Part shown: in pieces, positions 15,701-30,321 of the stretch | How the letters are laid out: each line of letters starts with the position of its first letter | Position numbering within the stretch: the first letter of the stretch is position 1 | Source of the DNA: Ficedula albicollis | Taxonomy: Eukaryota; Chordata; Aves; Passeriformes; Muscicapidae | Assembly (NCBI RefSeq): GCF_000247815.1 | Contig: NC_021683.1 | Location: 9,868,286 to 9,932,285, forward strand | Length of the DNA: 64,000 bases | Direction: 5' to 3' | Position numbers and translations under genes: made by a program | The notes under the pieces: model-generated | Databases searched by the model: none | Seen by the model: only the letters and a program-made list of their open reading frames with translations | What the model was told of the DNA's origin: nothing

Positions 15701-18700
15701 CAAGGGTTCATGTCACTTATTCATTGAGCAAAACCAAATCATATGATCAGTCCTTTCGCTTGCATTATCAGAAAGGCCACAGATGCCTGAATATGCACAA
15801 ATCATCTCTCTAGAAATATACAATAAAAGGTTTGACCTGCTGCTTACTCCTTTGGAGACCAGGATCTGCTGTTCCCATATGTTAAGAAGAAATAACCCAA
15901 TAAGCTACAAATGTTTTCCCATTAAGAAAACCAGTAAGAGAAAAGGCTAAACTTGTTAAATTCAACATTATGATATTATTCAATTGGTAAATAATTTTGT
16001 GAGGTCTGTACCATATTTAAATAAGATTACCTTCTCATTAAAAAATGGAATTTGTCTAAAACAATTCTATAATCTGTGGCATTAAGAGTGATTCATGTTA
16101 AAATACAGAATACATCCATGATACATACTTTAGAGAGCTCAAAATCTTTTTTTCTCATGTATTTCATTGCATAATTTTTTTGAGGCATTATAATTGCTTG
16201 ACTTTGACAGACTGAAAATATGTTTATCTGCACAAAATGTCATGTGCCTTTATCATTTAAAATGTTGGCTAGTTAACATTTAAAGCATTCAAGGCTGTAC
16301 TGCCTCCTGGGAAAAAAAATTAACTATTCAGTTTTATTTTTATTCAGTCTGACTTTTTTTTATAAAGCATTTTTTGACACTAAGGCTCACAATCTGTTGA
16401 TTAATTAGAAAGCAGACAACAATTGTAAAATGTAGCATTAGAAAATTGCTCAGTGTTCAGACTACTCTCTAATTTTGTCATTTATTTCTGGTTTCTGTGA
16501 TTGTTAGGCTAAAGTATCATAATAGTACTTACATCCAATTAGTAACATTTGGGAGGCAAAGAATATAGAATAATGGAAACTGGTCACCTCCATGATGATA
16601 GGTAAAATACAGACAGGGAGGTGCTAGTAAGTAGTTTTATGGCAATGTTTCCTTTAACTTAATAAACCCTCTTACTGAACTAGATATACTCAGATAAGAA
16701 AAGGTCTCTAGAACCTGCTACTTAGCTTTCCAATTGAATTAAAACATACACATCTTCTCCAGTTTTGCAAAACTAAAAAAGAAGAAACAATCAATCAGCC
16801 ATGGAGTGGTTTCAGCTGGGCAGGGACTCAGCAGGACTGTATGTACCCACAATCACTATAATGCATGACTTTTTTAGCATGTAGTAGCATTAAGCTGTCC
16901 TGATGGCTCAGCAAAAAAATGCTGAAGAGAACAACAGCTGCCCTTCTTGGTGCTCTCCTGCAGCAGACTCTAATCCTCTGGGTTTATACAGTTGTTCAAG
17001 AAACATTAAAAGGAAAAGCCTTCTAAAGCACCAGAGGCACCAAATGGGACATTGCTTGCTCCAAGTTTTATCTGTATTAAGAAAAAGTGTATTTTATGCT
17101 TTAAATTTTTTTACAGTAGCACCTTCCAAAACCAGTCAACATATTAAAGATCCATATCACGGAATGCAGTTTTGTATTTATTATCGCAAAGGGAGGGTGT
17201 GTCTGCTGCAGTATGACCGTAAACTGAAAATGAATCTTTTCCAGTCAAGACAGCACATGAAAGTTATTCGTCTAAGCAGCTTCCAAAGTTGTAAACCCAG
17301 TTCAACTGGCTACCAAGCTCTGACTGTGCTTGGCTCAAAACAATTGGTACGGACTAGTGAATCACACAAAAGATCAAACTAAAAATAGCTCCAACATTGG
17401 TATTTATATATCTTCAGAGTATTAAATATAGTCTTACTGGATTTCTTGGACATTTTCTCATTGGGGATTCCCTAACAAATAATATTGAGGCTGTAATAAA
17501 ATTGATTGTAAGAGTTTGAAGCTTTAAAATTGGTGGAGAAAACATTTGTAAGCCAAGAAATGTTAGAGCAGAACTTGAAAGAAATCCAAACTTTTTAAGG
17601 CATAGAACTACACATAGGATATTCAAGCAATGTTAACTCTTTCCTACAGTAGTCCTTTAGCGAGAAAATAAATTTGATCTACTTTTTAATATGCTTTTAA
17701 TCTGAGATTGCAATCTCTTCTTACAGTAAATGATGTCAAACATTTGGTATTAATGTACAGCATTTCTGGTGTCAATAACTTTGTGAAATATCTAAAAGTC
17801 TTCTGATAATTAACTGTAACGTCAATTGTCTGTGTGAGGCTTCATGTTAGGAAATAGTAGCTATATGTGGTTTATATTGCTAAGGGAATCACAAATAAGA
17901 AATCCTAAAAGGAAAGGAATGGTTGCCAGTAAACTGTACAAGACCAAAGGTTAAGTAACTCTCAGAACATGAGGTTACGGGTTGAAGTAGTTAAAGGGAA
18001 AATATCCCAGAAATACATTTCAGAAAATAAACTAATTAACCCATAATATCACCAGAATGACAGGTATTTAAACAAAAGGGAAAGGGTGGAAATAACTCCT
18101 TTTTTGGGGAAATCTACTTCAATATTCATAATATAACTGGCGCAAATATGACTCAAAATTAAAAACTAAATTATAATTATGTAGGATTTAAATTCCTTTG
18201 TGCTTAATATCCTTGCATTTCTAAGTAGTGGCTCAATTGCTCAAGAAAAACAGTATTCTGGAAGGAAAGTTTTTATATTTTTTCTGCTTCCATTCAGGGT
18301 GTATTTCTCTAACACCTTAAGCCAACCTGATTTACAGCTGCCCTAGGCTGGCCCTCCACCCTGCCCTGGCTGCTGGGTGATTTGTGCTGATGTGAGCACT
18401 GCGCACTAAGGCAGCTCAGGGACCTCAGCCAGTTAAAGGCTCGTGCTCCAAAGAAAGCAACTTTTTGTCTCGGTTCCCTGAACTGGCTCATTATCCGGTA
18501 GCGTGAGTGGCACAAGGGAGGGGCTCAGCCAGCTCAGCTCCAGCCTTGTTGGATGGGAGCTCCTGGAGAAGGTCTGGGACCCTCAGCATTCCGAGGTTAC
18601 CCACCCTTCTGGGAGCCCCACAGCCTGCTGCTAAAGGGTGACATGAACTGTAATTAGCTTTAGGCAGGTAGTAAATTAAACAGATGAAACTTCACCAAAC

Positions 18701-18997
18701 CTGATACTTCCAACATGGGAACAGTAACATCTTTCAGCAGGAAAGTCACAAACGGCCCAGCATGACATGTTATAAGCGGTTTGCTAGAACGAGCACGGTA
18801 AAGGCGCAGTGGGATTGCTGCTCCAGTTGTGTGGAAAGGGGAATTCCACACTTTCTTCCCTATGACCCCCATGTATGAGAACTGCCCAAACTCACTAAAC
18901 CGGATGGAAATGTCTCACTCACTTCTGCTGTGTTAATTTTCTGCCTGGGGCAGAACAAGGTGGGAATGGAGTAATTTTCTTTCGGAAGCAGGTTTTT

Positions 18998-19030
18998 CAG
19001 CTCAGCTCAACTCAGCTCAGCTCGGGCTCG
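18998..19030. repeat. short CAGCT pentamer repeat
   Basis: A run of imperfect AGCTC/CAGCT pentamers, with one AACTC variant, ending in GGGCTCGG. A minor tandem repeat. Confidence 0.7.
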
Positions 19031-22000
19031 GATCCATGTCCTGGTGGGTGCTCGGGGAAGGGGTGACCTCTCCCAGGCACCCCCAGTCACTCATGACACT
19101 CCCTTGCAGTCACAATTTAAATAAGCCACACTACCCACACAGCTTGAACTGCAGATCTTTTCCTGGGAAAATAAATCAGGATGGAACCTGTATCTCAGTC
19201 ATAACTTGATCACCTCAGTTTTCTTCACCAACAGCCCACCTGCCTATGCCTCAGAGCCAATCCTCTGAGGTATTCGATGGGTGCGTACCAGAGCTCTCTC
19301 ATTATGCATCAATTTCGCAATGAGCCCACAACAAACATGTAAAAGACAGGGCTTTGCATGTAACCTTTTCCTGTTCCTCTATTGTTGCATCTCCTTCTCC
19401 ACAAAATTAAAACAAGAAGAGCAATTTGTATCAACTGAGCACATCCAGTTTCAAAAATAAGGGGCTGATAAGGATGAATCTGTTGCTTCAGTAAAAATTG
19501 TCAATTGCTTGCCTTGTGCCAGACTGCAGAGATTGGGGGAGAAAAAAAAAAGCTTTTAAACCATGGGCTATCTGAAGGCTTGATCAAAGAACAGTATATG
19601 GAGAATGAATGCAAGGCAGCAAAGGCATAATCACAGGTTTCTGACCTACAAGACTTGCAGGAAAAGCCAGCCCAAGTCAGGTACAGTACAGAAATCTCTG
19701 GAATTGGTTCAATTTGACTGAATGCCAGAGCACGCTCTAATCCAGGGAACAGAGCCAGACCTGACCCCATTTGCAGGACCTTTGTAGCTGTTTTAAACAT
19801 GTATCTTTACTGTGCCAGATAACAAACCAAAGATGATATTAGCCTAGCAATTAAAGAATAATTAACAGAAAAAGCAATGCTTTGATCCATACCAGTTACT
19901 TTTAGACTGCCATTAATGCCAACTGGGGTGTATTAACTACAGATTTTTCTCTAACAATGTTTTAATCGATTTGAATAAATAAATTAATTTAGGCTACATG
20001 ATAAGTCATAACACCTAAGTCTCAAAACCTCCTCCCTTAAAATCAGCAACCTAGCCATTAAGGTAAGTTGCAGTTACAACTGCAAGTATTAGGAAATAAA
20101 TTTGATATTTGCATCTGTTTCTACTCTGAGGCTTATAAGAATATAGTGTTAGGCAATGCCAGTGTAATGGTTTGCTCCTTCCCTCTGTGCCCTGCAAGCA
20201 TCCCATCTGCTCAGCTGCCTCAGCAGAACCATTTGTGAGACCACCCTGTGAGCCAGACCAAGGGAACTGGCCCAGCTTCAATGCTATAGTAAAGGCAGTT
20301 TTATCTGGGGGGAGAGGGGAGGATTGCCCAGGCTGGGTGAGCTCCCCCGGATCTGATCCACAGCGTGGCCCCTCAAGGAGCTGTGTCAGCACCGCCACGC
20401 GGGGACGGTGCAGCGGCTGCAGCAGGAGCGCACACCAAGGATGTCTAAAGTTAGTACTGCTGCCAAGGGCTGCGTGTCATGAGACAAAACCACTGCAGAA
20501 GCCCCGACACTGGCCATGCCCACGGCAGGCAGCAGCCCCAGAGAAACGCTCCAGCTCTGAGTCACATCCATGTGCCCCACCAGCCCCAAACCCCTGTGAA
20601 CGAGCACATGAACGATGAACAGATGGTCTGAGGAGAAATGCTCTCACTACATTGCTGTTCAGTGACTTTAGAAGAAAAGCTGTGATGAGGCTGATCAGCA
20701 GTGAAACTTGCAGAAAGTGAATCTGAACAGTAAATAATGAGGCTTATTGCAAGTGATAAATACAGGGTTATTGAATTGTTTGCTATAGAATTTCCTCATG
20801 TTGACCTTCGTTTTAAAGACATTTTTAATTCAGTAAAGAGACAGATAATCACTTTAAAGGATCACTGTCAGAAAGATGTATATGAAATAGTAAATCAGGA
20901 AAAACAGGCTAAAGCTTACTTCAGATAAGAGAGAATCTTTAAAACACTTAGACAACAATTCATCAATTTTCCCCCTCCCCACAATTCATAGCAGTAACTC
21001 TGAAAACAAACAATTTGTCCACTAGGGATGATTGTTGTTCTAAGCCATGGCCCTGATGAATGCATTTTTTAGTCTCAGATATAAGGAAAGCTACAAAAGG
21101 TTAAAAATTGTGGGTATAGTTTAGATAAACATCTAAGAGTTTGGAAATTCATCTGAATGCTTTCTGTCAGAAAAAAATGTGCTGTAAGTCTTGTGAGAAA
21201 AAGGCTTATTTGTGATGTTGGCACTTTTATTTCTGTTCTCAGCTGGAATATGATGAGGGTAGTCAACCTCACACATTGTGTTTTGTCTCCAGGAGTTGTG
21301 GGGGAAAAGTTCAGTTCTAAAAATAGAAGATTATGGTGAGACTTTTCTCCTACGTAAACTCACTTTGCCTCTTGTTACTAAAAGAGACAATAGGATAGCA
21401 ATGTAAAATTTTGCTTAGCACTGAAAAGCTGCATGCAGTTAAAGAAAAGAGAACTGTTTTCACTTTACAAGATTAAAAAGTCCCCATATATTGAACTTGA
21501 AAGACAACTTCTGTTCTGATTTTTAGCTACATGGCACAAAATCAAAAATGCCTCTCAGTTGACTTGAATTGTAATTCTGACACCCACCAAGTTCTTATGG
21601 CAGTTCCTAGAGATGAAGCTTCACCATACACAGCAGTAGGACTGGGTCTTAGCAATGAATGGAGTAAGTAGTCTACCATCAATAAGTTACCTCCAAAAAC
21701 TATATTTCATTTCCAAAATATTTTAGAAATATATATTTTTTTCATTTTAAGTTAGTTGGATGTAGCCTCAAAAATTAGTAATAAAAATTAAAGTTACTTC
21801 AACTTGTAGAAATTTTTCTACCAACAGTTTTATGTGACAAATACACATATGGGCAGGGAAGGGCCATGGTGTACATGTAATTTTGAGTGCTCTGCCTCAC
21901 CAGTGGCAGCTGAAGAAATCACATCTCTTTCATAGTGGCAATTCTCCCTTTTGATAGATCAGGGAGTTTTTGATAATTAAACAAATGGGTTTGGTTTATA

Positions 22001-24767
22001 TTTCCTTGGACTAGCTCTGCTGGGAAGCCTTTAATATTTCTAATGTCACGGACATCCACATCAAGAAAGGCAGCTAATATCTACAGGACACAGTCTGATA
22101 AATGCTGCTTTTGTCAGCAGTTCTCTCTTAAACCATCCTTGTTCCTTCCTTTTCTTTCTGCCTTGTTGCCCTCAAAAAACTGTTTGGAGTTGGGTGGCAG
22201 CGATGTGGAGAATACAGGTTTTAACCTGCAAAAGCTCCCTGATCCACCTATAAATCAGACTTGCACTATTAGGACCAAGGAGATATCTACTTTAAAAGGG
22301 TCACACACAGCCCTCCATGGCGTCTCCTTCTCTCTCCCACTCTGGATAAGGCTGCAATTTCACACCGCTTTTGTATGAACAAGTTTGTTGTTACTGACTC
22401 TCGCAGTTTATTGGAAAATTAAAAATTAAAATATGCAGACTATTTTATAACCCCACATGAATGTACAAACTTCCAAGATTCAGTATGTTTGCTGCCCCCA
22501 AACCAGATACACAATATAGGTATTTGTATGTAAAAGTTCATAGACAGAATTTTAAAGGCTCTGTAACACAGCAAAAAGTGCTGTTAAGCAGCTGCTCAAT
22601 CCCCACTTTTATGAATAGAGGGTTGAGTTATTACTCTATATAATAGAGTACTTGTTTTTCCATGAGGTAGGAGGTAATCCCTAACACTCAGTCTGTTTAC
22701 AGGTCAGATCTGCCTCCCCAGTGATATTTCCAGGGCCTGGTATATTTTCTAAAGGGCAGTGAGACTAGACTAAGTACCTTTCACATACTGACCAGGGTAT
22801 ATGCTCCCTATTTAGAACCTCTATACAGAGATTCCAAATAATGTGCTTTTGTTTTAGGGAACAGAGGCACATTTTTGTTCTGCTCCTCCCCTCCCAAATC
22901 TTTCCCTTCAGAAACGACTCTTGGTAATCCTTCATGCTTGTGTTTTTTTAATCTATAGACAAAAATCTGGAGCCAGAAGTCAGAAGAAAACTCAAATGCA
23001 TAAATCCTTTTAAAAGACCTTCTATCTTATCTAGGCTTATAGATGTGGTAGGAACGTGGAGACTGGAGCCAACTGTATTATTTTTGCCAATCTGCCTTCA
23101 AGTGTGAATAATGGTTCCAAAAGTTTATATGCTTTCCTAGATATATGTTCATGGCTCACAGATAACCGTGTAGTTTGTCTGTCACCTATCCCAGCAGCTG
23201 TAAGAAATACCTGGACTCCTCAGGAAGACATATTGCTCAAGGTGTCATTACCTAATTCATTTAGAAAATAATAAATTCTCAGGAGCAGCAACAAAGAGTA
23301 GTAAAAAAAGGTTAGTGTGGATCCTGGAACAAGGTTTTTTTTCAATTCTCTCCCCTGTACCTTTCCCTTCCCTTTTTCCATCCCTTATGCTCTTTGGGAG
23401 CAGTTCAGTACAGAGGATTGCTCTGCAAATCTTGGCTTCATTCACAGCCAAGTAAAGCAAAGGATCAGACTCATCTGCCTGTCTAGAGCATTCAGAACTT
23501 CAAGTTTATCATTCAGAAATCATACAAACTATAAGCTGAACATTTATTTGGCTTCTGTATCGCAAGGGACTTTAGGAATAGAGTTTCTATCTCCCCTGCC
23601 TTGATCTGAGAAGGAGCATTACTGAATTTAAGGACATGGTCAGAATTGTGCAGCTGGTCTGTGTTAAGAGGTGAGCTCTCCACAGCACCTATAGCTGTCA
23701 GTCCCCTCAGATCTGCCAGTCTGGCTACACAAGGAGCCACTCCCTAACCTGGTTCTGTCAAAATAATCTGCTTTTTGTGGCAAATTATCAAAAGATATTT
23801 CAAAGAGAACCATAGGAAAGGAATGAAAGAAAAATGCTCCTTTTTGTTGGCTCCTGTTACTCCTGGGACTGGATAAGGTCCTCACTGACAGTTGGTTACC
23901 ATAGCTATTTATACCTTGATAAAAAGTGAATGAATACCATGATTTAGAAGAAAAGAGTGAAATCTCACTAGGAAACCCCAGAAATTTCATAAGAGTAGGC
24001 AACTTTATAGCAGTTTCTTTAAAGAGAGGAACTGATGGCCATTTGGAAAAAACTATTTATATTTAATGATCTGCAAAATTTAGCCTCTGGCAGCTCTATT
24101 TTAAAAATCATCTCTTGCAATTAAAACCAGTTAACTCAAAATCTGCTGCAAGATGAAATATATTTGTTCTCTTGTTCACACTTTGAATTGGTACAACTTT
24201 TTTTGCTGCAGACTAACTTCCCTCCAAATATTAAATGCTGCTATCTTACATACATAGAGAAGAGGCACAGCATCTGTTACCCAGTCAAGAAACAAGTCTG
24301 AGTGCCTTACTGCCAGAAAAGACAACTCACTTTGTACAGAATGCTATTTGTCTGTCAGACATACAAGAATCCACTTAGCTTCCATTTCAGCTCATTTGTA
24401 GTTGCCAATATCTACCCTTTAAATACTTCCAGCTGCCACTTCTGTGTTGAAAAGGTGTCTGTTTTCATCTTTCATTTAGGACTGAAACATTGTCCAAAGC
24501 ATCTGGTAATGTGAACTGTGGGGCCCTGGGTAGCCCAGGAACTATATAACCTGGTTCAAAGGCATCCCAGAGGGGAATAAAGGAGGTTCCTGAGTGGTTC
24601 TTCTGGCAGCAGTGGCCCTTTGTTATGAAAAAATTCCACCTAACAAACTCACCTTCTTTTGCAGGCTTGTTTTTACTCTGCACCAGTTCCCCAGGGAAGT
24701 TGGCCAGACAGTTGTACATACAGTTGCACTTGCAGAACTGAGAGTGTGATGCAAGGGCAGGAGGAGA

Positions 24768-24797
24768 CTCCACTGTACTTTTCTCCACTGTACTTTT
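24768..24797. repeat. perfect 15-bp tandem duplication
   Basis: CTCCACTGTACTTTT occurs twice back to back (24768-24782 and 24783-24797). It looks like a recent small duplication in non-coding DNA. Confidence 0.9.
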
Positions 24798-27700
24798 AGA
24801 ATGGACTTCACAAGTCACACTTGTAAAACTGACTTGACCACAGTGCATCCAAATCAGACAGGGGACTTCAGCCTACACAGACACTAACCCAAACCTCTCC
24901 CATAGCACTAATTCCCCAGGCAAACATTTGCAAGTAGGCTGTGAATTCAATAATGGTTCCAAAATGTTTGCTTTCAGGAAACAATAGTGGGAGGATAAAG
25001 GAGGTAGAACAAGATATTTAATTTAAGATTCTACACTTGAGTGAATTGTTTATCAGCTGCCATGATTCCTATTGAGAGCTAGCAAGAAGCAATAACATGT
25101 CTAGGGCTTGAAAGATACAGTCTTCCCTAAAGTCACCATCTAGGCTCAGAAATGCAGATTTCCATTACAAACTTGCATTGCTGCCATATGCATCAAAATC
25201 AGTGGCTAGTCCACCTGAACTACAACAGTTTTAATAATTAAATAATGCAGATACTGGCCCAACAATTCCCCAATGTGTCTGAGAGTGTATGGACACTGGA
25301 GGCATTTTTAGAGCTACAGCTCATGAAAGCACAGCCAGTCTGGCTATAGAGCAGCTGTTGTTAGCAGAACTCTTGCAGCACAGATTTCATTGCAGGGGTG
25401 CATGATGTTCTACAAAACTGAATAAATACTTGAGAAGTTTAGCCAGCTCAGAGAACTGTTTCAGTCTAGCTCTTCTGCCAGTAGCCAGTAATTTTAACTG
25501 GTATTTTTAACAATACAACTTCAATTACATGGAAATAACATTTGTTTTAACTGCTCCCAGAAATCACAGTACTTAAAAAGCAAACTGTCTCCCAACGTAT
25601 CATATCCTTGTTCAGGAGGGCTCTTTTGCCATGACTCTCATCATCTGTAGGGATAATTTAATGCAAAAAAGTTGCAAGTCTCATTGGACTAATATGAACT
25701 GCTGGGAGGTATTTCTCTGGGCCTGAAGCTAATGAAGCTTTGGCTGTACTGACCTTTCCTAGGTGCCTAACACTGGCCAACAGTCCCCATTTTCCCTCTT
25801 TAGGCACTCTCCATTCCTAGGTACCCTTTCTCACTAAGGTGCCATCCTTGCTGGTGTGGCACCACTAAACTTGTGTGGTTCCAGAGTGAATCAAATCAGG
25901 GAATTGATTCAGCTGCAAAATAAAAGCAATCACAAGCAAGTGTCTGTGTTGGCAAAAGGGAGGAGGTAAGAAGCAAAAAAAGGATGCAATAAGAAGCAGA
26001 AGGCAAGGACTTGATACTTTGGTTCAAACCACAGCCTTGAAAACACAGTGAGTCTATTCTAACAGAGGATCTGGGACTGTAAAGGGATGAAATTACTTCT
26101 GAGTGTGAAAGAGTTCAGAATAGATGTCAAGTCAGCCTTCATAGTCCCTTGCCTAAGTTGTATCTCCACTTTTCCTTTCAAGACAGAAAGAGTTTAACAT
26201 ATTTGAATCCAATGCTACAATGGTTTATTTAGTAGCTTTGAGTGTCTCTGAGAAATGTGCTTTGTTTCAAGAATAATTAGCCCAAGAATTTAATGGCAAC
26301 ATAGTTCAAACACCGTGTCCTTCCAATACACTTTGAGACTCAAGGACAGGTAGCAACTTCCTTAATTGATGGTCATTCAATACCCCGTTTTAGCATTCTT
26401 CAGTTCACCTCCCATCTCAGTTAAATGTAACACATTCCATGAAAAATCTCATGCAGTCCCCATGAATTATTGCATATCAGTTCCTTCTTCTTAAGCACAC
26501 AATAAAAAAAAATTCTAACAGAAAAGAGCTTGGAGCAAAATTCCTTGGCTAAATAGCTTTTAAGTTTGTGAGAACTTAGATCGAAAGTATGTTACTCTAA
26601 TCCATCTAATTCAACCAGCATTTCATCCTTTATAAGTAATTCAGTCTAAAGCTTTATATTCGACTAGTGAAAACTTGAAAAAAATGCTGATTTCCATTTT
26701 AAACAATCTCCTGTCAACAATCATATATAAGAAAGTACATCAATACTTCTCATGCATATAGTGAGTAGATCTGAATCCAGGACATCATCCAGGATCTTGG
26801 AGTCATACCTAAATTACCAATAAAAGCACTCATGGAGATGGCAAACAATTTCCCCCTGACATCACTATTGCTTCATGTGACCCCAGTTCCAGATCCCTGA
26901 CTATTTTAACTTTCTGCTCACCAGTTCATCCACAACACATTCTTTAAGCTGCTTTGTATAATGTTTTTCTTTCTCCTTGTCTTGATGATACCATGAGTCC
27001 CTCAGCTTCCTTCTGCTTCACCACATCCATCCTTGTCACAGAGCACAAAAAGTGCAAAAACATGTACTCCAGCTTCTCCTCTACTCTTGTGAAAAATGGG
27101 TCAGTCAGCTTCGTGCTCCTCCCTACCTTTCACCCTTTGTAGTTATATCCTGTCTGCTCTATTGTTCAGCTTTGTTCTCTTAGATGATAAATTCTTCACA
27201 GCAGATGCTCCACATACTCTTAACACTTGGACTATTTTGGATTTTATGATCATATACAGGATAAAACTATATTCCACACAGATCTGAACTTTTTCCTCAT
27301 ATCAACCCAAAGAACCCAAATCCTGTGCATAATTGCTAATGTTTTTGAGTCAGAAAAGTAATGTCAGAGTCTATTTTTAGATGCTGTGTTAAGTTTCACT
27401 CACTTTTGACAATCTGCATTTTCCTTTTATGGAGCTATGTTTTGTTTATGGCTTAGAAATTGTGCATGAGATCTCACATGATGACCTTTAAAATAAACCA
27501 AGTTTAACATCTTGATATCCACAGTGGCGTGGGAGTCTAAAGATGTGGTTGCAGATACCTGTTTCTCGTTAGAAGGAAGCTAATGACAGATCATGCCACT
27601 TCCTCACTTATCAAGGAAGATCCTCTTGATTTGAGTTTTGTGTTAAACTACAGCAGTTCACCATGCACTGGGAGTGTATTACTGTTATTTAGATTCAAGT

Positions 27701-30305
27701 TGTTGACAGAGCTCAATACTGTACTTTGTTCATTAGTTGATCAATTCACAGAAATGAAACAGAATAAATTTAATACCTATGCAAAGCTTTTGAACTTGTC
27801 TGTGCAATATTCAGCAGTCAGTAAATGTGAAGTATACTGGATGGAAATTTTCCAGACAGTTCCCAGTTCAATCATATGGAAATATAACAGAAAAGTGCAT
27901 CTGTTGGTCTTTGTCTTCTGATGGCACTAATTTCTCTGCTAATTTGCACAGAAGTGCCAAAGAATGAGTATAATTACATTCTTTTAGGAGATCAGCTACA
28001 TTACAGACAGTAACTGTACAAACTCCACAGATGTCCTTATCACTGACCTGAGTCCTGATCTGGAGATACTGTACTTGAAAAGACTAAGAAGTACTTTAAT
28101 TGCCCTTTTCTTTTTCTGCCACTGATGTTTGTGCTGAGGTTGTCAACAGGATGTTCTGCACACACATGCTCTTGAGGATCCCAGCTGCAGTGTAAGTAAG
28201 CAATGTAAGGAAAACCAACCCTGGCAGCAGCTGGATGCTGCCAACTTAGCCCTACAAACCTCAAAGAAAAAGCTGTGTAATGCTCTCTACAATAGAAACA
28301 ATCTTTGCAGACCAAAGACTGGAAAACAACCAACACACATTTTTGTCACCCCAGCTGAAAACCTTCTTGAATGGAAGTCAATACCTGCTCAATACTGTTC
28401 AGGTGTAACAGCCGCATCCCAAATTCATTTTAGTTCACCCAGGGATGCAACAAAGGCTTGCAATGGAAATTCCAGGATTAACAAGGTGACTATATACGTT
28501 CAGCTAAAAAGACTGGTCAGCTTGACATGCCTACTCTAAATACTGAAGTGGAAGAAAATAAAGGTGTTTACAAAAGCTAACTTAGTTAACATAGGCTAAG
28601 AAAACAACTGAGCAGAAGCTATCCTGGATTACCATTTGAAAACCCTCTTCCTGACCCACAGAGACCTGAGTGAAGAGTATCATCAATATACTAAGATTAG
28701 CTTTTGTCAATATCCCAAAATTTGTTTAAAAATTTCAGATGGCTTCTCTAAGGGCTGAGCTGTATTTAGTGAAAATAAATTTAAGTCACAGTCCTAGAAC
28801 AGTCAATAAAAATTCCTAATGCAGGAAGGAATACAATTAGCTGCTCACTGTGAGTCTGCACGGTGAGTACAGTGACATGGGGGTTCTGAAGCACAGGGGA
28901 AGTGAGAGGGGTGAGCTGTGTGGGTGAGACGTTCTCTCCAACCAGGTGATCCGGTGAATTCACAGGCTGGGCTGAGAGGAAAACAGTACACAATAGCAGT
29001 CAGGCAGTGGTAGGTGAAGATGCAAGATGTTTTCTAACAGGATGAGGTTAGCTCTTCCTTTCATGAAAATATATCAACTTTTTCTGTAAAATCTCCTCTT
29101 CATCTAAATTGATTTTTTTTTAATGAAGAGATATGAAGAAAATGGAGTGTGGGTGGATCAAATCTGTTTGTCTTCAGTGTGTTTCTCTACAAAGTTAAAT
29201 GGAAACTCTTCCCTCCATCCTACTATGAGCTGTATTTGCTCCTGTGACATAAGGCATCACTTTCAATAAGCACTGTGTTACACATTTTGCCTCTAACAAA
29301 GAACAGAGAATCTTACTACAGACGTGTACTAAAAATGAACACGAGAAAAAGGGGTAAACGTTTAATCTATGGGTAAATACTGTACCAGTACTACTGCACA
29401 GAAAAACAGCAGTGACTGATCTAATTTGTTTTTTCTCTTTCTATCCCTTCACCCAGCATTGCTGCCATTATGGGATATGCAGTCTCAGGTCATGCTGCAG
29501 AATCATGCATGTTACCAACACCAGTGAGCAAACTACCAGAGATTTTACAGTCTACATTGCAACACTTGGCATGCTGATAAAAGTTAATGGGAGAGCAGGT
29601 AATTTATTAAATCCCTATTAATTCAGCATTCACAATGCAGTATTTCTATACCCTACAGGCTATAAACTTTCTAAGAATGACAGTTGTTTTCCATGTTCAG
29701 GCACAGCAAAATATAAAAGCTGCTATTAGCTGTAATAAGAGAATGTCACAGGGCAGCATGACATAATTACCATGCCACTGATGTGACAGGTAGGCATCAT
29801 GGTCTAACTGTACAGTGATTTACTGCCTGAATCCTGCAGTCCCAATATTGCACCTCTCTATAATCACATCATTCTGATGCCCTTGTAAACACTCCACCAT
29901 CCACTCCCTTACACCTACAGATTCAAATAGAAAATGTTAAATCAACTTATTTAAAAAAACAAATCTACAAACACCCCTTTTGTATGCCACACAGGGGAAA
30001 TAAATGCACACTTCTGCCCAAGTGAAGCTGCCCCATATTGTTTTTAACACCCTTCAGATCTCATGGGTTTTGTGGCTCATATAGGTGCCTCTACCCACAC
30101 ATGTTTACTGGTGTTCTGTCTGCTGCCCAGGATTTGGGTCTCTTTCAGCACAAAAGAAAACAATGGTTTCAGCTTTTTTAACTTTTTGTTGCCTGGGATT
30201 TATATAAGTATTTAACTAGAATGGATACACAGATGGCCAGAAAGTTTGCTTTAAATTTTATAGCAATTCAGACAGCTAATGGAACAGTAAACTACCACAA
30301 AAATG

Positions 30306-30321
30306 AAAAAAAAAAAAAAAA
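30306..30321. repeat. A homopolymer (16 A)
   Basis: Sixteen A followed by further short A runs separated by single or grouped C. It could be the tail of an old retroposed sequence, but no target-site duplication or body is recognisable. Confidence 0.7.

Noticed and set aside
24465..24848. 127-codon minus-strand frame with a KSTVEKSTVE repeat
   Set aside because: The repeat is simply a 15-bp tandem duplication in non-coding DNA. No domain or splice context supports a gene.
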